This document shows, in pieces, positions 1 through 8,112 of a DNA stretch of 64,000 nucleotides. The translations under genes and the position numbers were made by a program. The DNA is taken from contig JADJOM010000002.1 in NCBI GenBank assembly GCA_016713785.1, positions 248,001 to 312,000 of the forward strand, read 5' to 3'. The notes under the pieces are model-generated. The model worked only from the letters and a program-made list of their open reading frames with translations. It searched no databases and was not told the origin of the DNA. Numbering within the stretch: the stretch's first letter is position 1; every line of letters begins with the position of its first letter. Source of the DNA: Gemmatimonadota bacterium. Lineage in GTDB: Bacteria; Gemmatimonadota; Gemmatimonadetes; Gemmatimonadales; GWC2-71-9.

Positions 1-57
1 GATCGCCTGCGGGTTGATCCGCCGGCCGCGGAGGTAGTTCGCGCTGGGTCGGGTCAT
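1..57 (-). CDS. Partial CDS, N-terminal 19 residues only
   Basis: The stop codon of the LOG-family gene (57-59) overlaps an ATG read on the minus strand at 57-55 in a TGATG arrangement. From there the frame stays open to the window edge and begins MTRPSANYLRG. The tight overlap suggests the next gene of the same operon. Nineteen residues are too few to assign a family, so this call rests only on the start-stop overlap and the open frame. Confidence 0.45.
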   Translation of the reverse strand, partial: MTRPSANYLRGRRINPQAI

Positions 58-812
58 CAGTCGTAGCTCTCGCCGTCGTTGCTGGCGCCGTTGCTGCGCG
101 CCTCCTGGATGATCCGGAGCACCTCCGCCGGGTCATCGGTGACGTGGAACAGCTTCAGGTCCTCCGGATTGATCTTCCGCTCCTGCACCAGCGTGCTCGA
201 GATCCAGTCCACCAGCCCCTGCCAGTAGGCCTTCCCCACCAGCACCACCGGGAAGCTGCTCACCTTGCCGGTCTGGATGAGGGTGAGCGCCTCGAACAGC
301 TCGTCCAGCGTCCCGAACCCCCCCGGGAACACCACGAACGCCATCGAATACTTGGCGAACATCGTCTTCCGCACGAAGAAGAACCGGAAGTACATGCTCC
401 GGCGCACGAACGGATTGGTTCCCTGCTCATGCGGCAGCTCGATGTTGCAGCCGATCGAGAGCCCCTCGCCCTCCACCGCGCCCTTGTTGGCCGCCTCCAT
501 GATGCCCGGGCCGCCGCCGGTGATGATCGGGAAGCCGGCCTCGGCCAGCAGGCGGGCGGTCTCCACCGCCAGCGTGTACTGCGGGTCGGCCGCGGCCGTG
601 CGCGCCGAGCCGAAGATGGCCACCGCGTCCTGGATGTCGCCCAGCTTCTCGAAGCCCTCCACGAACTCGCCCATGATCCGCAGCACCCGCCACGGGTCGG
701 TCTTGCGGAGGGCGTCGGGGCGTTCCGGGAGCCCGACGTTCTCGAGCAGCTGTTCGTCCGCCGTCGGGCCGCGCTGGCGCGAGCTGTGACGCAGTTCCCT
801 GTTGTTAGCCAC
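57..812 (-). CDS. LOG-family (TIGR00730) Rossmann-fold protein
   Basis: Members of this family are often annotated as cytokinin riboside 5'-monophosphate phosphoribohydrolase or nucleotide 5'-monophosphate nucleosidase, and act in the cytosol on AMP-like nucleotides. The diagnostic PGGFGTLDE motif is near residue 163 and the GGGPGIMEAAN glycine-rich motif near residue 99, both as expected for the family. I chose the GTG at 812, giving 251 residues, because it overlaps the stop of the upstream aminotransferase by 8 bp. A longer reading to 881 would lie inside that gene. The N-terminal 50 residues before the Rossmann core are not conserved-looking. The family is secure but the natural substrate cannot be read from sequence. 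Confidence 0.9.
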   Translation of the reverse strand: MANNRELRHSSRQRGPTADEQLLENVGLPERPDALRKTDPWRVLRIMGEFVEGFEKLGDIQDAVAIFGSARTAAADPQYTLAVETARLLAEAGFPIITGGGPGIMEAANKGAVEGEGLSIGCNIELPHEQGTNPFVRRSMYFRFFFVRKTMFAKYSMAFVVFPGGFGTLDELFEALTLIQTGKVSSFPVVLVGKAYWQGLVDWISSTLVQERKINPEDLKLFHVTDDPAEVLRIIQEARSNGASNDGESYD

Positions 813-1953
813 GGGCCAGTGACTCCAGGCAGGCCCGATGGTCCTCGGGCACGTTGTAGAAGTAGGGCGAGACCCGGACATGCCCCGGGCGGGCGTCGAC
901 GATGAAGCCCTGCTCCGCCAGCCGCCGGACGTCGGCCTGCGGGTCCTGCCGCGGCAGCATCACGATGCCGCTGCGCTCGGCCGCGCTGGCGGCCACCCGC
1001 GGTCGCAGCCCATGCTCCATGGCGGCGGCGATGAGGTCCTCGGTCAGCGCCCGGGTGGCCGCGCCCACGGCCGGCAGGCCCAGCTCCTCCAGGATCGCGA
1101 GGCCCTCGAGCTGGGCGTAGACGCTCGCCACTGCGGGGGTGCCCATGTCCAGCCGGTGCGCATCGGCCGCGCGCTCCAGCCGGCGCGGGTCGAACCGGAA
1201 GGGCGTAGCGTGACTGAACCAGCCCGTCACCGCCGGTTCCAGCCCCGCGGCCAGCTCCGGCCGGACCGCCAGAAACGCGATGCCCGAGCCACCGAGCAGC
1301 CACTTGAGCCCGCCCGCGCAGTAGAAGTCCGCGCCCAGCGCGGCCAGGTCCGCCGGCACCTGCCCCACCGCCTGGTAGCCATCGACCAGCAGCAGCGCCC
1401 CGTTGGCCCGGCACAGCGCGCCGATGGCCGACACGTCCTGGATGGCTCCGCTGGTAAAGAACACGTGGCTCGTGGCCACGAGCGCCGTGCGGTGGTCGAT
1501 GGCCGCCGCGAACAGCTCCAGCGGCACCGTGATGCCGTCCGGGCTCTCCAGCACCACCACCTCCACCCCGCGCCGCGCCTTGGCCAGCCACTGGTAGGCC
1601 ACCGTCGGGAAGTCGAGGCTCGTGGTGACGACCCGGGGGCGGTCCGTGTACTCCAGGCTTTCCCCGACCACCGAAAGCGCCGACGAGATCGAAGGGTGGA
1701 GCGAAACGCACCCCGCCTCCGCGCCCACCAGGCGACCGTACCCCTCACGCAGCCGCTCGCACGCTGGCAGCCAGGTGTCGTACCAGGCGGCGGCCCCCCG
1801 GCGCTCCCATTCGTCCAGGTACCCTGTGAGTGCATCCCGGGTGCGCCGCGAGAGCGCCCCCAGGGAGCAGCTGTTCAGGTAGACGGAGTGCCGGAAGATG
1901 GGGAAGTCATCCCGGGAGCGCCCGAAGATGGGGGCGGGGCGCGCATCGGTCAT
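805..1953 (-). CDS. Aminotransferase class V (cysteine desulfurase-like)
   Basis: This is a 382-residue fold-type I PLP enzyme. The Schiff-base lysine is probably K217 in the motif GGLKWLLGG, and D191 in LLVDGYQ is the residue that contacts the pyridine nitrogen. The family includes cysteine desulfurases, kynureninase-like enzymes and isopenicillin N epimerases. No cysteine sits in a typical catalytic loop of SufS/IscS type, and the gene is far from the suf operon, so an Fe-S role is not supported. On the minus strand a TATATT hexamer (1968-1963) lies 9 nt before the ATG, so the message may be nearly leaderless. It is followed by the LOG-family gene with an 8-bp overlap. Confidence 0.85.
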   Translation of the reverse strand: MTDARPAPIFGRSRDDFPIFRHSVYLNSCSLGALSRRTRDALTGYLDEWERRGAAAWYDTWLPACERLREGYGRLVGAEAGCVSLHPSISSALSVVGESLEYTDRPRVVTTSLDFPTVAYQWLAKARRGVEVVVLESPDGITVPLELFAAAIDHRTALVATSHVFFTSGAIQDVSAIGALCRANGALLLVDGYQAVGQVPADLAALGADFYCAGGLKWLLGGSGIAFLAVRPELAAGLEPAVTGWFSHATPFRFDPRRLERAADAHRLDMGTPAVASVYAQLEGLAILEELGLPAVGAATRALTEDLIAAAMEHGLRPRVAASAAERSGIVMLPRQDPQADVRRLAEQGFIVDARPGHVRVSPYFYNVPEDHRACLESLARG

Positions 1954-1962
1954 GGAGGGGAG

Positions 1963-1968
1963 AATATA
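1963..1968 (-). promoter_or_regulatory. -10-like element TATATT for the aminotransferase
   Basis: On the minus strand TATATT is followed by 9 nt and then the ATG at 1953. No convincing -35 hexamer is visible. The same spacing recurs at other starts in the window. Confidence 0.5.
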
Positions 1969-1975
1969 CTCTGGT

Positions 1976-1981
1976 TATCTT
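1976..1981 (+). promoter_or_regulatory. -10-like element TATCTT, 7 nt before ATG 1989
   Basis: The hexamer faces the decayed small gene and would put the transcription start at or near its ATG. It is divergent from the aminotransferase -10 element, from which it is separated by 7 bp. Confidence 0.5.
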
Positions 1982-1988
1982 GGTCCGC

Positions 1989-2254
1989 ATGGCGGACCCC
2001 TCAACCATGACCGGGCTGACCCTCGCGCTCGCCGCACGGGCGTGCCGCGACCCGCGGGTCGCGGTGGACCTGCTGACCCTCGCCTGGGCCTTCCGCCGCC
2101 GCCGCTGGTGGCACATCGCCCCATTCCTCCCCTTGCCCGACCGCGACTAACTCGAATGGCGGTTGCATACCGCCTATGGTGAGGAGCGGGCCCTCCGCCG
2201 GTCGCGGACGTGCTGCGCTTTGCGCGCTGGCGCCGGAGGATCCTGAGTGCCTGA
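1989..2254 (+). pseudogene. Decayed small conserved gene upstream of ndh
   Basis: The ATG at 1989 (or 2007) opens a frame of 53 codons that ends in a TAA at 2148-2150. The amino-acid sequence just before it ends in FLPLPDRD. Reading through the stop continues with LEWRLHTAYGEERA. A change to the -1 frame at the CCC run at 2191-2193 then gives PPVADVLRFARWRRRILSA and a TGA at 2252-2254. That composite stop overlaps the GTG of the next gene by 8 bp, as expected for a coupled pair. So one nonsense change (a Tyr-type TAC to TAA would explain it) and one missing C would account for the broken frame. The function is unknown. Sequencing error is an alternative to true decay. Confidence 0.6.
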
Positions 2255-3599
2255 GCCGCATGTCGTGATCGTCGGTGGTGGCTTCGCCGGGCTCTACACC
2301 GCCCGGGGCCTCGCCGATGCGCCGGTCCGGATCACCGTCGTCGACCGCGAGAACCACCACCTCTTCCAGCCCATGCTGTATCAGGTGGCTACCGCCGCAC
2401 TCGCCTCCTCGAACATCGCCTCGCCGATCCGGTCCATCCTGAGCCGGCAACCCAACGCCGAAGTCCTGATGGGCGAGGTCGCCTCGGTCCAGCCCGACGC
2501 CAGGACCATCACCCTGGTCGACGGTAGTACACTAAACTACGACTACCTGATCCTGGCCACCGGTGCCCGCCACAGCTACTTCGGGCACGACGAATGGGAG
2601 ATACTGGCCCCAGGGCTCAAGAGCCTGGAGGATGCCGAGGAAATCCGGCGCCGGATCCTGCTGTCATTCGAGCGTGCCGAGCGGGAATCCGACCCGGTCA
2701 AGCGCCACGCCCACCTCACCTTCGTGGTGATCGGCGGGGGACCCACCGGCGTCGAGGTAGCCGGCGCCCTGGCCGAGATCCGCAGGCACGCGCTCCGGCG
2801 CGACTTCCGCCACATCGATCCCCGCGAAGCCACCGTGATGCTCATCGAGGGGGGCCCGCGGATCCTCTCGAGCTATCCCGCCGAGCTCGCCGAGCGCGCG
2901 AAGTACGAGCTGCGCCGACTCGGCGTCGAGGTGCGCGAGCAGACGATGGTCACCGAGATCCGCCAGGGACTCATCCAGGCCAGTGGCTGGACCATCCCCA
3001 CCCAGACGGTGGTCTGGGCGGCGGGCAATGTCGCCAGCCCGATCATGCACTCCCTCGGCACGCCGCTCGACCGGGCAGGGCGCGCCATCGTGGAGCCCGA
3101 CTGCAGCGTGCCCGGACACCCCGAGCTCTTCGTGCTGGGCGATGCCGCGGCCGTCTCCGACGGCAAGGGGGGCACCCTCCCCGGCATCTGCCCCGTGGCC
3201 ATCCAGATGGGGCAGTACACCGCCCGCACCATCGCCGGCGACCTCGCCGGCCGCCCCCGCCGGCCGTTCAGCTACTGGGACAAGGGCCAGCTCGCGGTCA
3301 TCGGCCGCGGGCACGCCGTCGCCGACATCTGGAAGCTGCACTTCGGTGGCTTCCTCGCGTGGCTCATCTGGGCCTTCGTCCACATCTTCTTCCTGATCGG
3401 CTTCCGGAACCGGGTGCTCGTGATGCTGCAGTGGGGCTGGAGCTACTTCACCTACGAGCGCGGCGCGCGGCTCATCACCTGGCCGTGGAGCGGTCGCCCC
3501 GGCGAACCGGCCGGCCGCCGGTCAGGCCCCTTCGGCGGCATCACCGGCCGAACCGGCGAGCATCGCATGCCCGAACCTCCCAAGGTTCCGGCCGCCTGA
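2247..3599 (+). CDS. ndh: Type II NADH dehydrogenase (NDH-2)
   Basis: This 450-residue FAD protein oxidises NADH and passes electrons to membrane quinone without pumping protons. The FAD-binding GGGFAG motif is at residues 10-15 and a second dinucleotide-binding motif, GGGPTGVEVAG, is near residue 165. The motif GDAAAV near the middle of the C-terminal half is the usual FAD-contact segment. A hydrophobic stretch rich in Trp and Phe near residues 372-400, followed by basic residues, fits the membrane-anchoring C-terminus of the family. Translation starts at GTG 2247, inside the end of the decayed small gene. A carotenoid or sulfide:quinone reductase-like role is less likely given overall similarity to NDH-2. 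Confidence 0.9.
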   Translation: MPEPHVVIVGGGFAGLYTARGLADAPVRITVVDRENHHLFQPMLYQVATAALASSNIASPIRSILSRQPNAEVLMGEVASVQPDARTITLVDGSTLNYDYLILATGARHSYFGHDEWEILAPGLKSLEDAEEIRRRILLSFERAERESDPVKRHAHLTFVVIGGGPTGVEVAGALAEIRRHALRRDFRHIDPREATVMLIEGGPRILSSYPAELAERAKYELRRLGVEVREQTMVTEIRQGLIQASGWTIPTQTVVWAAGNVASPIMHSLGTPLDRAGRAIVEPDCSVPGHPELFVLGDAAAVSDGKGGTLPGICPVAIQMGQYTARTIAGDLAGRPRRPFSYWDKGQLAVIGRGHAVADIWKLHFGGFLAWLIWAFVHIFFLIGFRNRVLVMLQWGWSYFTYERGARLITWPWSGRPGEPAGRRSGPFGGITGRTGEHRMPEPPKVPAA

Positions 3600-3637
3600 C
3601 GCCGTCGGGCGCCGGTGCCGCGCCGGCCCCGATCCCC

Positions 3638-4601
3638 ATGACCGCCCCGGCTCCCCGACTCCAGAGCGCCGACCTCAAGGCCCTCGCCGCCGAGCTCGGG
3701 TTCATCGCCTGCGGCATCACCACCCCTCGATCCGCTGCCCCACGCCGACATCCTTGACCGCTGGCTCCGCGACGGGCTCGGCGGGAGCATGCGCTACCTC
3801 AACCGGCAGGCCCGGAAGCGGAAGGACCCCCGACTCGCGGACCTCGTCGCCAAGCGTGCCGTAGTTGTTCTTGATAACTACTACTATCCTGAACAGCCAA
3901 CTGCCGAGCCACCTGCCGCCGCCGACCGGCCCAAGGTGGCCCGCTACGCCCGGGGCCGTGACTACCACCAGACCACCCTCACCCGGCTCGACCGGATCGC
4001 GGAGCGGCTGCGTGCGCACGGGGCGGCAACCGCCCGGACCTACACCGACACCGGGCCGATCGCCGAGCGGGAACTGGCCCAACGGGCCGGCCTGGGCTGG
4101 ATCGGCAAGAACACGATGCTGCTCCGCCCGGGCGTCGGGTCCTGGTTCTTCATCGGGTGCGTGCTGACCGACCTCGAGCTCGAGGTCGACCCGCCCTTTG
4201 CCACCGACCATTGCGGATCCTGCACCCGCTGCCTCGAAGCCTGCCCCACCCAGGCCTTCGTCGAACCCCGCCTGCTCGACGCGCGGCGCTGCATCTCCTA
4301 CCTGACCATCGAGCAGAAGGGCCCCATCCCCGGCGCGCTCGCGGAGCAGCTCTCGGGCTGGGCCTTCGGCTGCGATATCTGCAACGAAGTCTGTCCCTGG
4401 AACGAGCGGTTCGCCGAGCCATCACTCATCGAGGCCTTCGCGCCACGACCGGACTTGGCCGGGGCGGGGGAGCGGTTCTTCGAGGACATGGACCAGGGGG
4501 AGTTCGACCGCCGCTTCGGCGATACCCCGCTGGCTCGACCGGGGCTCGAGCGGATGCGCCGCAACTGGCGGGCGGCGTGGCAGGCCCTGCCCCGGGACTG
4601 A
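3638..4601 (+). pseudogene. queG: Epoxyqueuosine reductase QueG, frameshifted near its N-terminus
   Basis: QueG reduces epoxyqueuosine to queuosine in tRNA, using cobalamin and two [4Fe-4S] clusters. The N-terminal part (MTAPAPRLQSADLKALAAELGF) reads from ATG 3638 to about 3724. The rest reads in the next frame and includes LDPLPHADILDRW, the NYYYPEQ segment, the cluster motif CGSCTRCLEACP near 4212 and CDICNEVCPWN near 4380. Removing one C from the run at 3723-3726 joins both parts in a single frame. If the shift is real, only a truncated protein from ATG 3789 (270 residues) could be made, and it would lack the first 50 residues or so. A sequencing error is equally likely. Codon use is normal apart from an AT-richer patch at 3858-3905. 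Confidence 0.85.
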
Positions 4602-4635
4602 CGCCGGGCCCGCTCCCCTCCCCGCCCGGCCGCAT

Positions 4636-4641
4636 TACTTT
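4636..4641 (+). promoter_or_regulatory. -10-like element TACTTT, 7 nt before ATG 4649
   Basis: The hexamer lies in the 47-bp gap between queG and the VOC gene and would allow a separate leaderless transcript for VOC-plsC. No -35 is evident. Confidence 0.4.
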
Positions 4642-4648
4642 CCCGCCC

Positions 4649-5014
4649 ATGCCGACGCTCCACTCGATCGCCATCTTCGTCACCGACATCGAGCGCGCCA
4701 AGCGGTTCTATCGGGACGATCTCGAGCTGACCCTGCTCCGGGAAGGCTCCTTCGGGGCCGAGTTCCTCGAGGGCCCCGCCCATCTCGGCGTCCACCCCGC
4801 GGTGCACCCCGATGCCCGCGCGCTGGTGGGGCGCCACACCGGGCTGACGCTGCGCGTGTCGGGGCTGCTGCCGTACTGCGAGCGGCTCCACGAGCGTGGT
4901 GTCCGGTTCATCGCCGAACCTACCCGGCAGTCGTTCGGCGTGATGGCCATGATCGCCGACCCCGACGGCAACATCTTCGCGCTCTGGGACGATCAGCTAC
5001 CCGACAGCCATTGA
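4649..5014 (+). CDS. VOC-family (glyoxalase-like) protein
   Basis: This 121-residue protein has the single-module vicinal-oxygen-chelate pattern. The N-terminal beta strand SIAIFVTDIERAKRFYRD and the C-terminal IADPDGNIFALWD are both typical. A candidate metal ligand, His 5, opens the first strand, and Asp and Glu residues near the end could complete the site. The family includes lactoylglutathione lyases, dioxygenases and antibiotic-resistance proteins, and the sequence does not identify the substrate. The stop overlaps the plsC start (TGATG), so the two are probably co-translated. Confidence 0.85.
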   Translation: MPTLHSIAIFVTDIERAKRFYRDDLELTLLREGSFGAEFLEGPAHLGVHPAVHPDARALVGRHTGLTLRVSGLLPYCERLHERGVRFIAEPTRQSFGVMAMIADPDGNIFALWDDQLPDSH

Positions 5015-5805
5015 TGTCGCGCCTCTACGTCACCGTCGTCTCGCTCTGGGTCTGGTTCGTGCTCGGCGCCACCCTGCTCCTCTGGCTGCCGCTGCTCGCG
5101 CTGGTCCGCCTGGTCACCATGCCCTTCGACAAGGGGCGCTACTGGACCGGGTACCTCTTCCGCCAGGTCGGGCCGATCACCGCCACGCTCAATCCGCTCT
5201 GGCGCTTCCGGGTCACCGGCGTGATGCCGGCCAATCCGCGCCAGCCCTTCGTGGCCGTCTCCAATCACGAATCGTTCGTCGACATCCTGCTCATCAGCCA
5301 CCTGCCCTGGGAGATGAAGTGGCTGTCGAAGGTGGAGATCCTCCGCATCCCGGTGCTCGGCTGGAACATGCGCCTGGCCGGCGACGTTCCGGTGGAGCGC
5401 GGCACCGCCAAGTCCGCCGTGAAGGCCATGCGCCGCTGCCGGGAGATCATGGAGCAGGACCACATCTCGGTGATCATCTTTCCCGAAGGCACCCGATCCA
5501 CCACGTCGGAGCTCCTGCCCTTCAAGGACGGCGCCTTCCGCCTGGCCATCGACGCCCAGGTGCCCATTCTCCCCCTGGTGGTCCGCGGCACCGGCACCGC
5601 CCTCCCCAAGCACGGCTGGCGGTTCGGGAAGTCCGAGGCGGAGGTCCGGGTCCTCGAGCCCATCCCGACGGCCGGCCTGACCACCGCCGATGTCCCGGCG
5701 CTGCGCGACCGGCTGCGGGAGCTCATCGTCCGGACTCGCGACGAGATGATCCAGGCCGCGGTGGCGAAGCACGGTCAACCCGGAGGGCGTGGGGAGCCTG
5801 CGTAG
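5014..5805 (+). CDS. plsC: 1-acyl-sn-glycerol-3-phosphate acyltransferase
   Basis: PlsC makes phosphatidic acid from lysophosphatidic acid at the inner membrane. The acyltransferase motif I, NHESFVD, is at residues 84-90 with His and Asp in the HX4D arrangement. Motif III, FPEGTRS, is at 156-162. Residues 8-35 are hydrophobic and fit an N-terminal membrane anchor. The length of 263 residues is normal. I chose ATG 5014, which overlaps the VOC stop, over the TTG one codon upstream. Paralogues acting on other acyl acceptors share these motifs, so the exact substrate is an inference. Confidence 0.9.
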   Translation: MSRLYVTVVSLWVWFVLGATLLLWLPLLALVRLVTMPFDKGRYWTGYLFRQVGPITATLNPLWRFRVTGVMPANPRQPFVAVSNHESFVDILLISHLPWEMKWLSKVEILRIPVLGWNMRLAGDVPVERGTAKSAVKAMRRCREIMEQDHISVIIFPEGTRSTTSELLPFKDGAFRLAIDAQVPILPLVVRGTGTALPKHGWRFGKSEAEVRVLEPIPTAGLTTADVPALRDRLRELIVRTRDEMIQAAVAKHGQPGGRGEPA

Positions 5806-6006
5806 TGGAGTAGCAACAAATACTACCTATGCCATGGCATCGTTTCTGGTCGTTCGGGCGGGCGCACGGGCGGGTGTGGCCAGCCGGCAGCCAGGACGTC
5901 TCCGATGGGACGACCACCTATATTGTCGGAGGGGTGGTCCCGGTGGATTGCCCTCGTCGCCGGCGGGCGACGGGAGATCGAGGATCGTCGACCGAAGGAG
6001 CGTAAC

Positions 6007-6183
6007 ATGTCCAAGCGGGAAGAGCAGAAGCTGGCGGCCTTGCTCAAGAAGCACGCGGGAAAGCCCCAGCCCACCAAGAAGAACCTCTCCGCCCAGTACG
6101 ACAGCACGCTTCGGATCCGTCCGGAAGATCAGGATGAGACCACGAAGGACCTGTTCAAGGAGATGAAGCGGCGGGAGTTCTAG
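6007..6183 (+). CDS. Small charged protein of unknown function (58 aa)
   Basis: The ATG at 6007 is preceded by a good Shine-Dalgarno sequence, AAGGAG, 6 nt upstream. The product is rich in Lys and Glu (MSKREEQKLAALLKKHAG at the start and KEMKRREF at the end) and has no membrane segment. It looks helical and soluble. The stop codon overlaps that of the convergent permease gene by 2 bp. The 201 bp between plsC and this gene (5806-6006) contain an AT-rich patch and a CTATATTG box near 5921, which could be its promoter. I do not recognise a family. Confidence 0.7.
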   Translation: MSKREEQKLAALLKKHAGKPQPTKKNLSAQYDSTLRIRPEDQDETTKDLFKEMKRREF

Positions 6184-7082
6184 CCGCGGCCGAGGTCGGC
6201 CGGTGCCCTGGTTCTTCCCCAGGCGCCGGCCAGCACCAGCAGCGTGAGCAGGTACGGCAGCATCAGGAAGAGCTGGTAGGGCACCGCCAGCAGGAAGGTC
6301 TGGAAGAGGAACTGCAGCGCCATCGCCGCGCCGAAGAAGAGCGCGGCTCCCGCCACCCGTCCCGGGTGCCATCCCCCCAGCACCACGATGGCGATCGCGA
6401 TGAACCCGCGTCCCGCCGTCATCTTCTCCGCGAAGGTCCCGACCTGGGCCAGCACCAGGCTCGCGCCCGCCAGTCCGGCGGTGGCACCGCCGAACAGCAC
6501 CGCCAGCACCCGGATCCGGGTGACACGCACCCCGGCAGCCCGCGCGTGCTCCGCCACCTCGCCCGCCGCCCGGAGCTCGAGCCCCCACCGGGTGCGGTAG
6601 AGCAGCCAGGCGGTGAGCGCGGTCAGCGCGTAGGCGGCGTAGGTCAGGACGCTCTGCGCAAAGAACGCCTCGCCGACGCCGGGCAGATCCGACAGCACCG
6701 GCACCACGCTCGGCGCGAAGGTCGGCAGCGAGAGGCCGACCCCAGCCGGCCCATAGGCACCACGATAGATCGCGCCCGTCAGGCCCACGGCGGCAAGCGT
6801 CACGGCGGTGCCGGTGATGATCTGGTCGCCGCGCAGCCACACCGCGACGGCCGCGAAGATGGCCGCCACCAGCAGGCCGCCGGCCATGGCGGCCGCGACC
6901 CCGGCCCACGGTCCCCCCGCCGTCGCGCCGAGCGCGGCGCCGAGCGCGCCCGCCAGCATGGCGCCCTCGATGCTCAGGTTGATGACGCCGGCACGTTCGG
7001 TCAGCGTCTCGCCCAGCGCCGCGAGCAGCAGCGGCGTGGCCACGCGGACCGCCGCGGCCAGGAACGACTCAAACAGCTCCAC
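6180..7082 (-). CDS. BMP-type nucleoside/sugar ABC transporter permease 2
   Basis: About 300 residues, nearly all in hydrophobic segments, with the family's AGVINLSIEGAMLAGAL motif near the N-terminus. This belongs to the branched-chain-like permease superfamily used by BmpA-dependent nucleoside importers (YufQ type). It forms the membrane channel together with the permease encoded just upstream. I prefer the GTG at 7082 because the preceding GGGGGG is SD-like, whereas the ATG at 7109 has no visible SD. The GTG overlaps the upstream permease gene by 14 bp. It is the last gene of the five-gene operon. Confidence 0.85.
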   Translation of the reverse strand: MELFESFLAAAVRVATPLLLAALGETLTERAGVINLSIEGAMLAGALGAALGATAGGPWAGVAAAMAGGLLVAAIFAAVAVWLRGDQIITGTAVTLAAVGLTGAIYRGAYGPAGVGLSLPTFAPSVVPVLSDLPGVGEAFFAQSVLTYAAYALTALTAWLLYRTRWGLELRAAGEVAEHARAAGVRVTRIRVLAVLFGGATAGLAGASLVLAQVGTFAEKMTAGRGFIAIAIVVLGGWHPGRVAGAALFFGAAMALQFLFQTFLLAVPYQLFLMLPYLLTLLVLAGAWGRTRAPADLGRG

Positions 7083-8112
7083 GGGTGTCCCCCCGGCGCG
7101 CGGCCACATCGCTCAGGACCACGATGAGGATCACCACCGCTTCGACCACGTACACCGCCACCGCCGGTACCCCCGCGTCCCGCTGCATGGCGCCGGCGCC
7201 GGCCTCGAGCGCGGCAAAGAGCAGCCCCGTCAGCACGATGCCGAGCGGATGCAGCCGCGCCAGCAGCGCCACCGCGATGCCGGTGAAGCCGTACCCGGGC
7301 GACAGGTTCTGGAACAGCGCGAAAGTGGTCCCCGACACCTCGCTCCCCCCCGCCAGCCCGGCACACGCGCCCGACGCGATCAGGGCCAGGGCGAGCACCC
7401 GGAGCGGCCGCACCCCGCCCATGGTCTCCGCGGCATCAGGGTTGAGGCCCACGGCGCGGAGCCGGAGCCCCGCCAGGGTCCATCGCCCCAGCACCCAGAG
7501 CCCGAGTGCCAGCAGCAGCGCGAGCGCCAGGCCGAGATGCAGGCGCGTGCCGGGGAGCTGGGGCAGGCGCGCGGCCAGGGGCAGGGGATCGCTCTGGGGA
7601 TAGACATGCCGTGCCTCCTGCAGCGGCCCCACCACCATCCAGCTCACCAGCGCCTCGGCCACGAAATTGAGCAGCAGCGTGCTGATCACCTCGAGCACCC
7701 CGAAGCGGACCCGGAGCAGCGCCGGCACCGCGGCCCAGGCCATCCCGGCCAGGGTGGCAGTGATCAGCACCACGGGCACCGCCACCGCACGGGGCCACCC
7801 CCCGAGCGCCAGGCCAACCCACGTGGCCACGATCGCGCCGGCGTAGAACTGGCCCTCCGCGCCGATGTTGAACGCGCCCGCGCGGAACGCCAGCCCGATC
7901 CCGAGGCCAATGATGATCAGCGGGATGGCGCGCGGCAGCAGGGAGGAGAGGATGGCATCCGGCGACCCGAAGGCCCCGCGCCACAGCGCGGCGAGCGCGG
8001 GGCCCGCGGAGTAGCCCGCCCCCTCGAGGCCAACGGCCAGCAGCAACAGGCCGGCGGCGAGGGCCACCAGGGCGGGGCGCACGGCGGAGCCGAGGCGCTG
8101 GAGGGCGGTCAC
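7069..8112 (-). CDS. BMP-type nucleoside/sugar ABC transporter permease 1
   Basis: This 347-residue integral membrane protein has the FNIGAEGQFYAGAI motif typical of YufP/NupB-type permeases, near residue 82, and eight or more hydrophobic segments. It pairs with the second permease to form the translocation path. Translation starts at GTG 8112, which overlaps the ATPase stop (GTGA). The order substrate-binding protein, Nif3-like, ATPase, permease, permease supports an importer for nucleosides or related compounds. Confidence 0.88.
   Translation of the reverse strand: MTALQRLGSAVRPALVALAAGLLLLAVGLEGAGYSAGPALAALWRGAFGSPDAILSSLLPRAIPLIIIGLGIGLAFRAGAFNIGAEGQFYAGAIVATWVGLALGGWPRAVAVPVVLITATLAGMAWAAVPALLRVRFGVLEVISTLLLNFVAEALVSWMVVGPLQEARHVYPQSDPLPLAARLPQLPGTRLHLGLALALLLALGLWVLGRWTLAGLRLRAVGLNPDAAETMGGVRPLRVLALALIASGACAGLAGGSEVSGTTFALFQNLSPGYGFTGIAVALLARLHPLGIVLTGLLFAALEAGAGAMQRDAGVPAVAVYVVEAVVILIVVLSDVAARRGDTRGAV

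Noticed and set aside
2148..2150. Reading through TAA as a recoded amino acid (selenocysteine-like or other)
   Set aside because: TAA is not used for selenocysteine, and a second disruption lies 40 bp downstream, which fits decay or sequencing error better.
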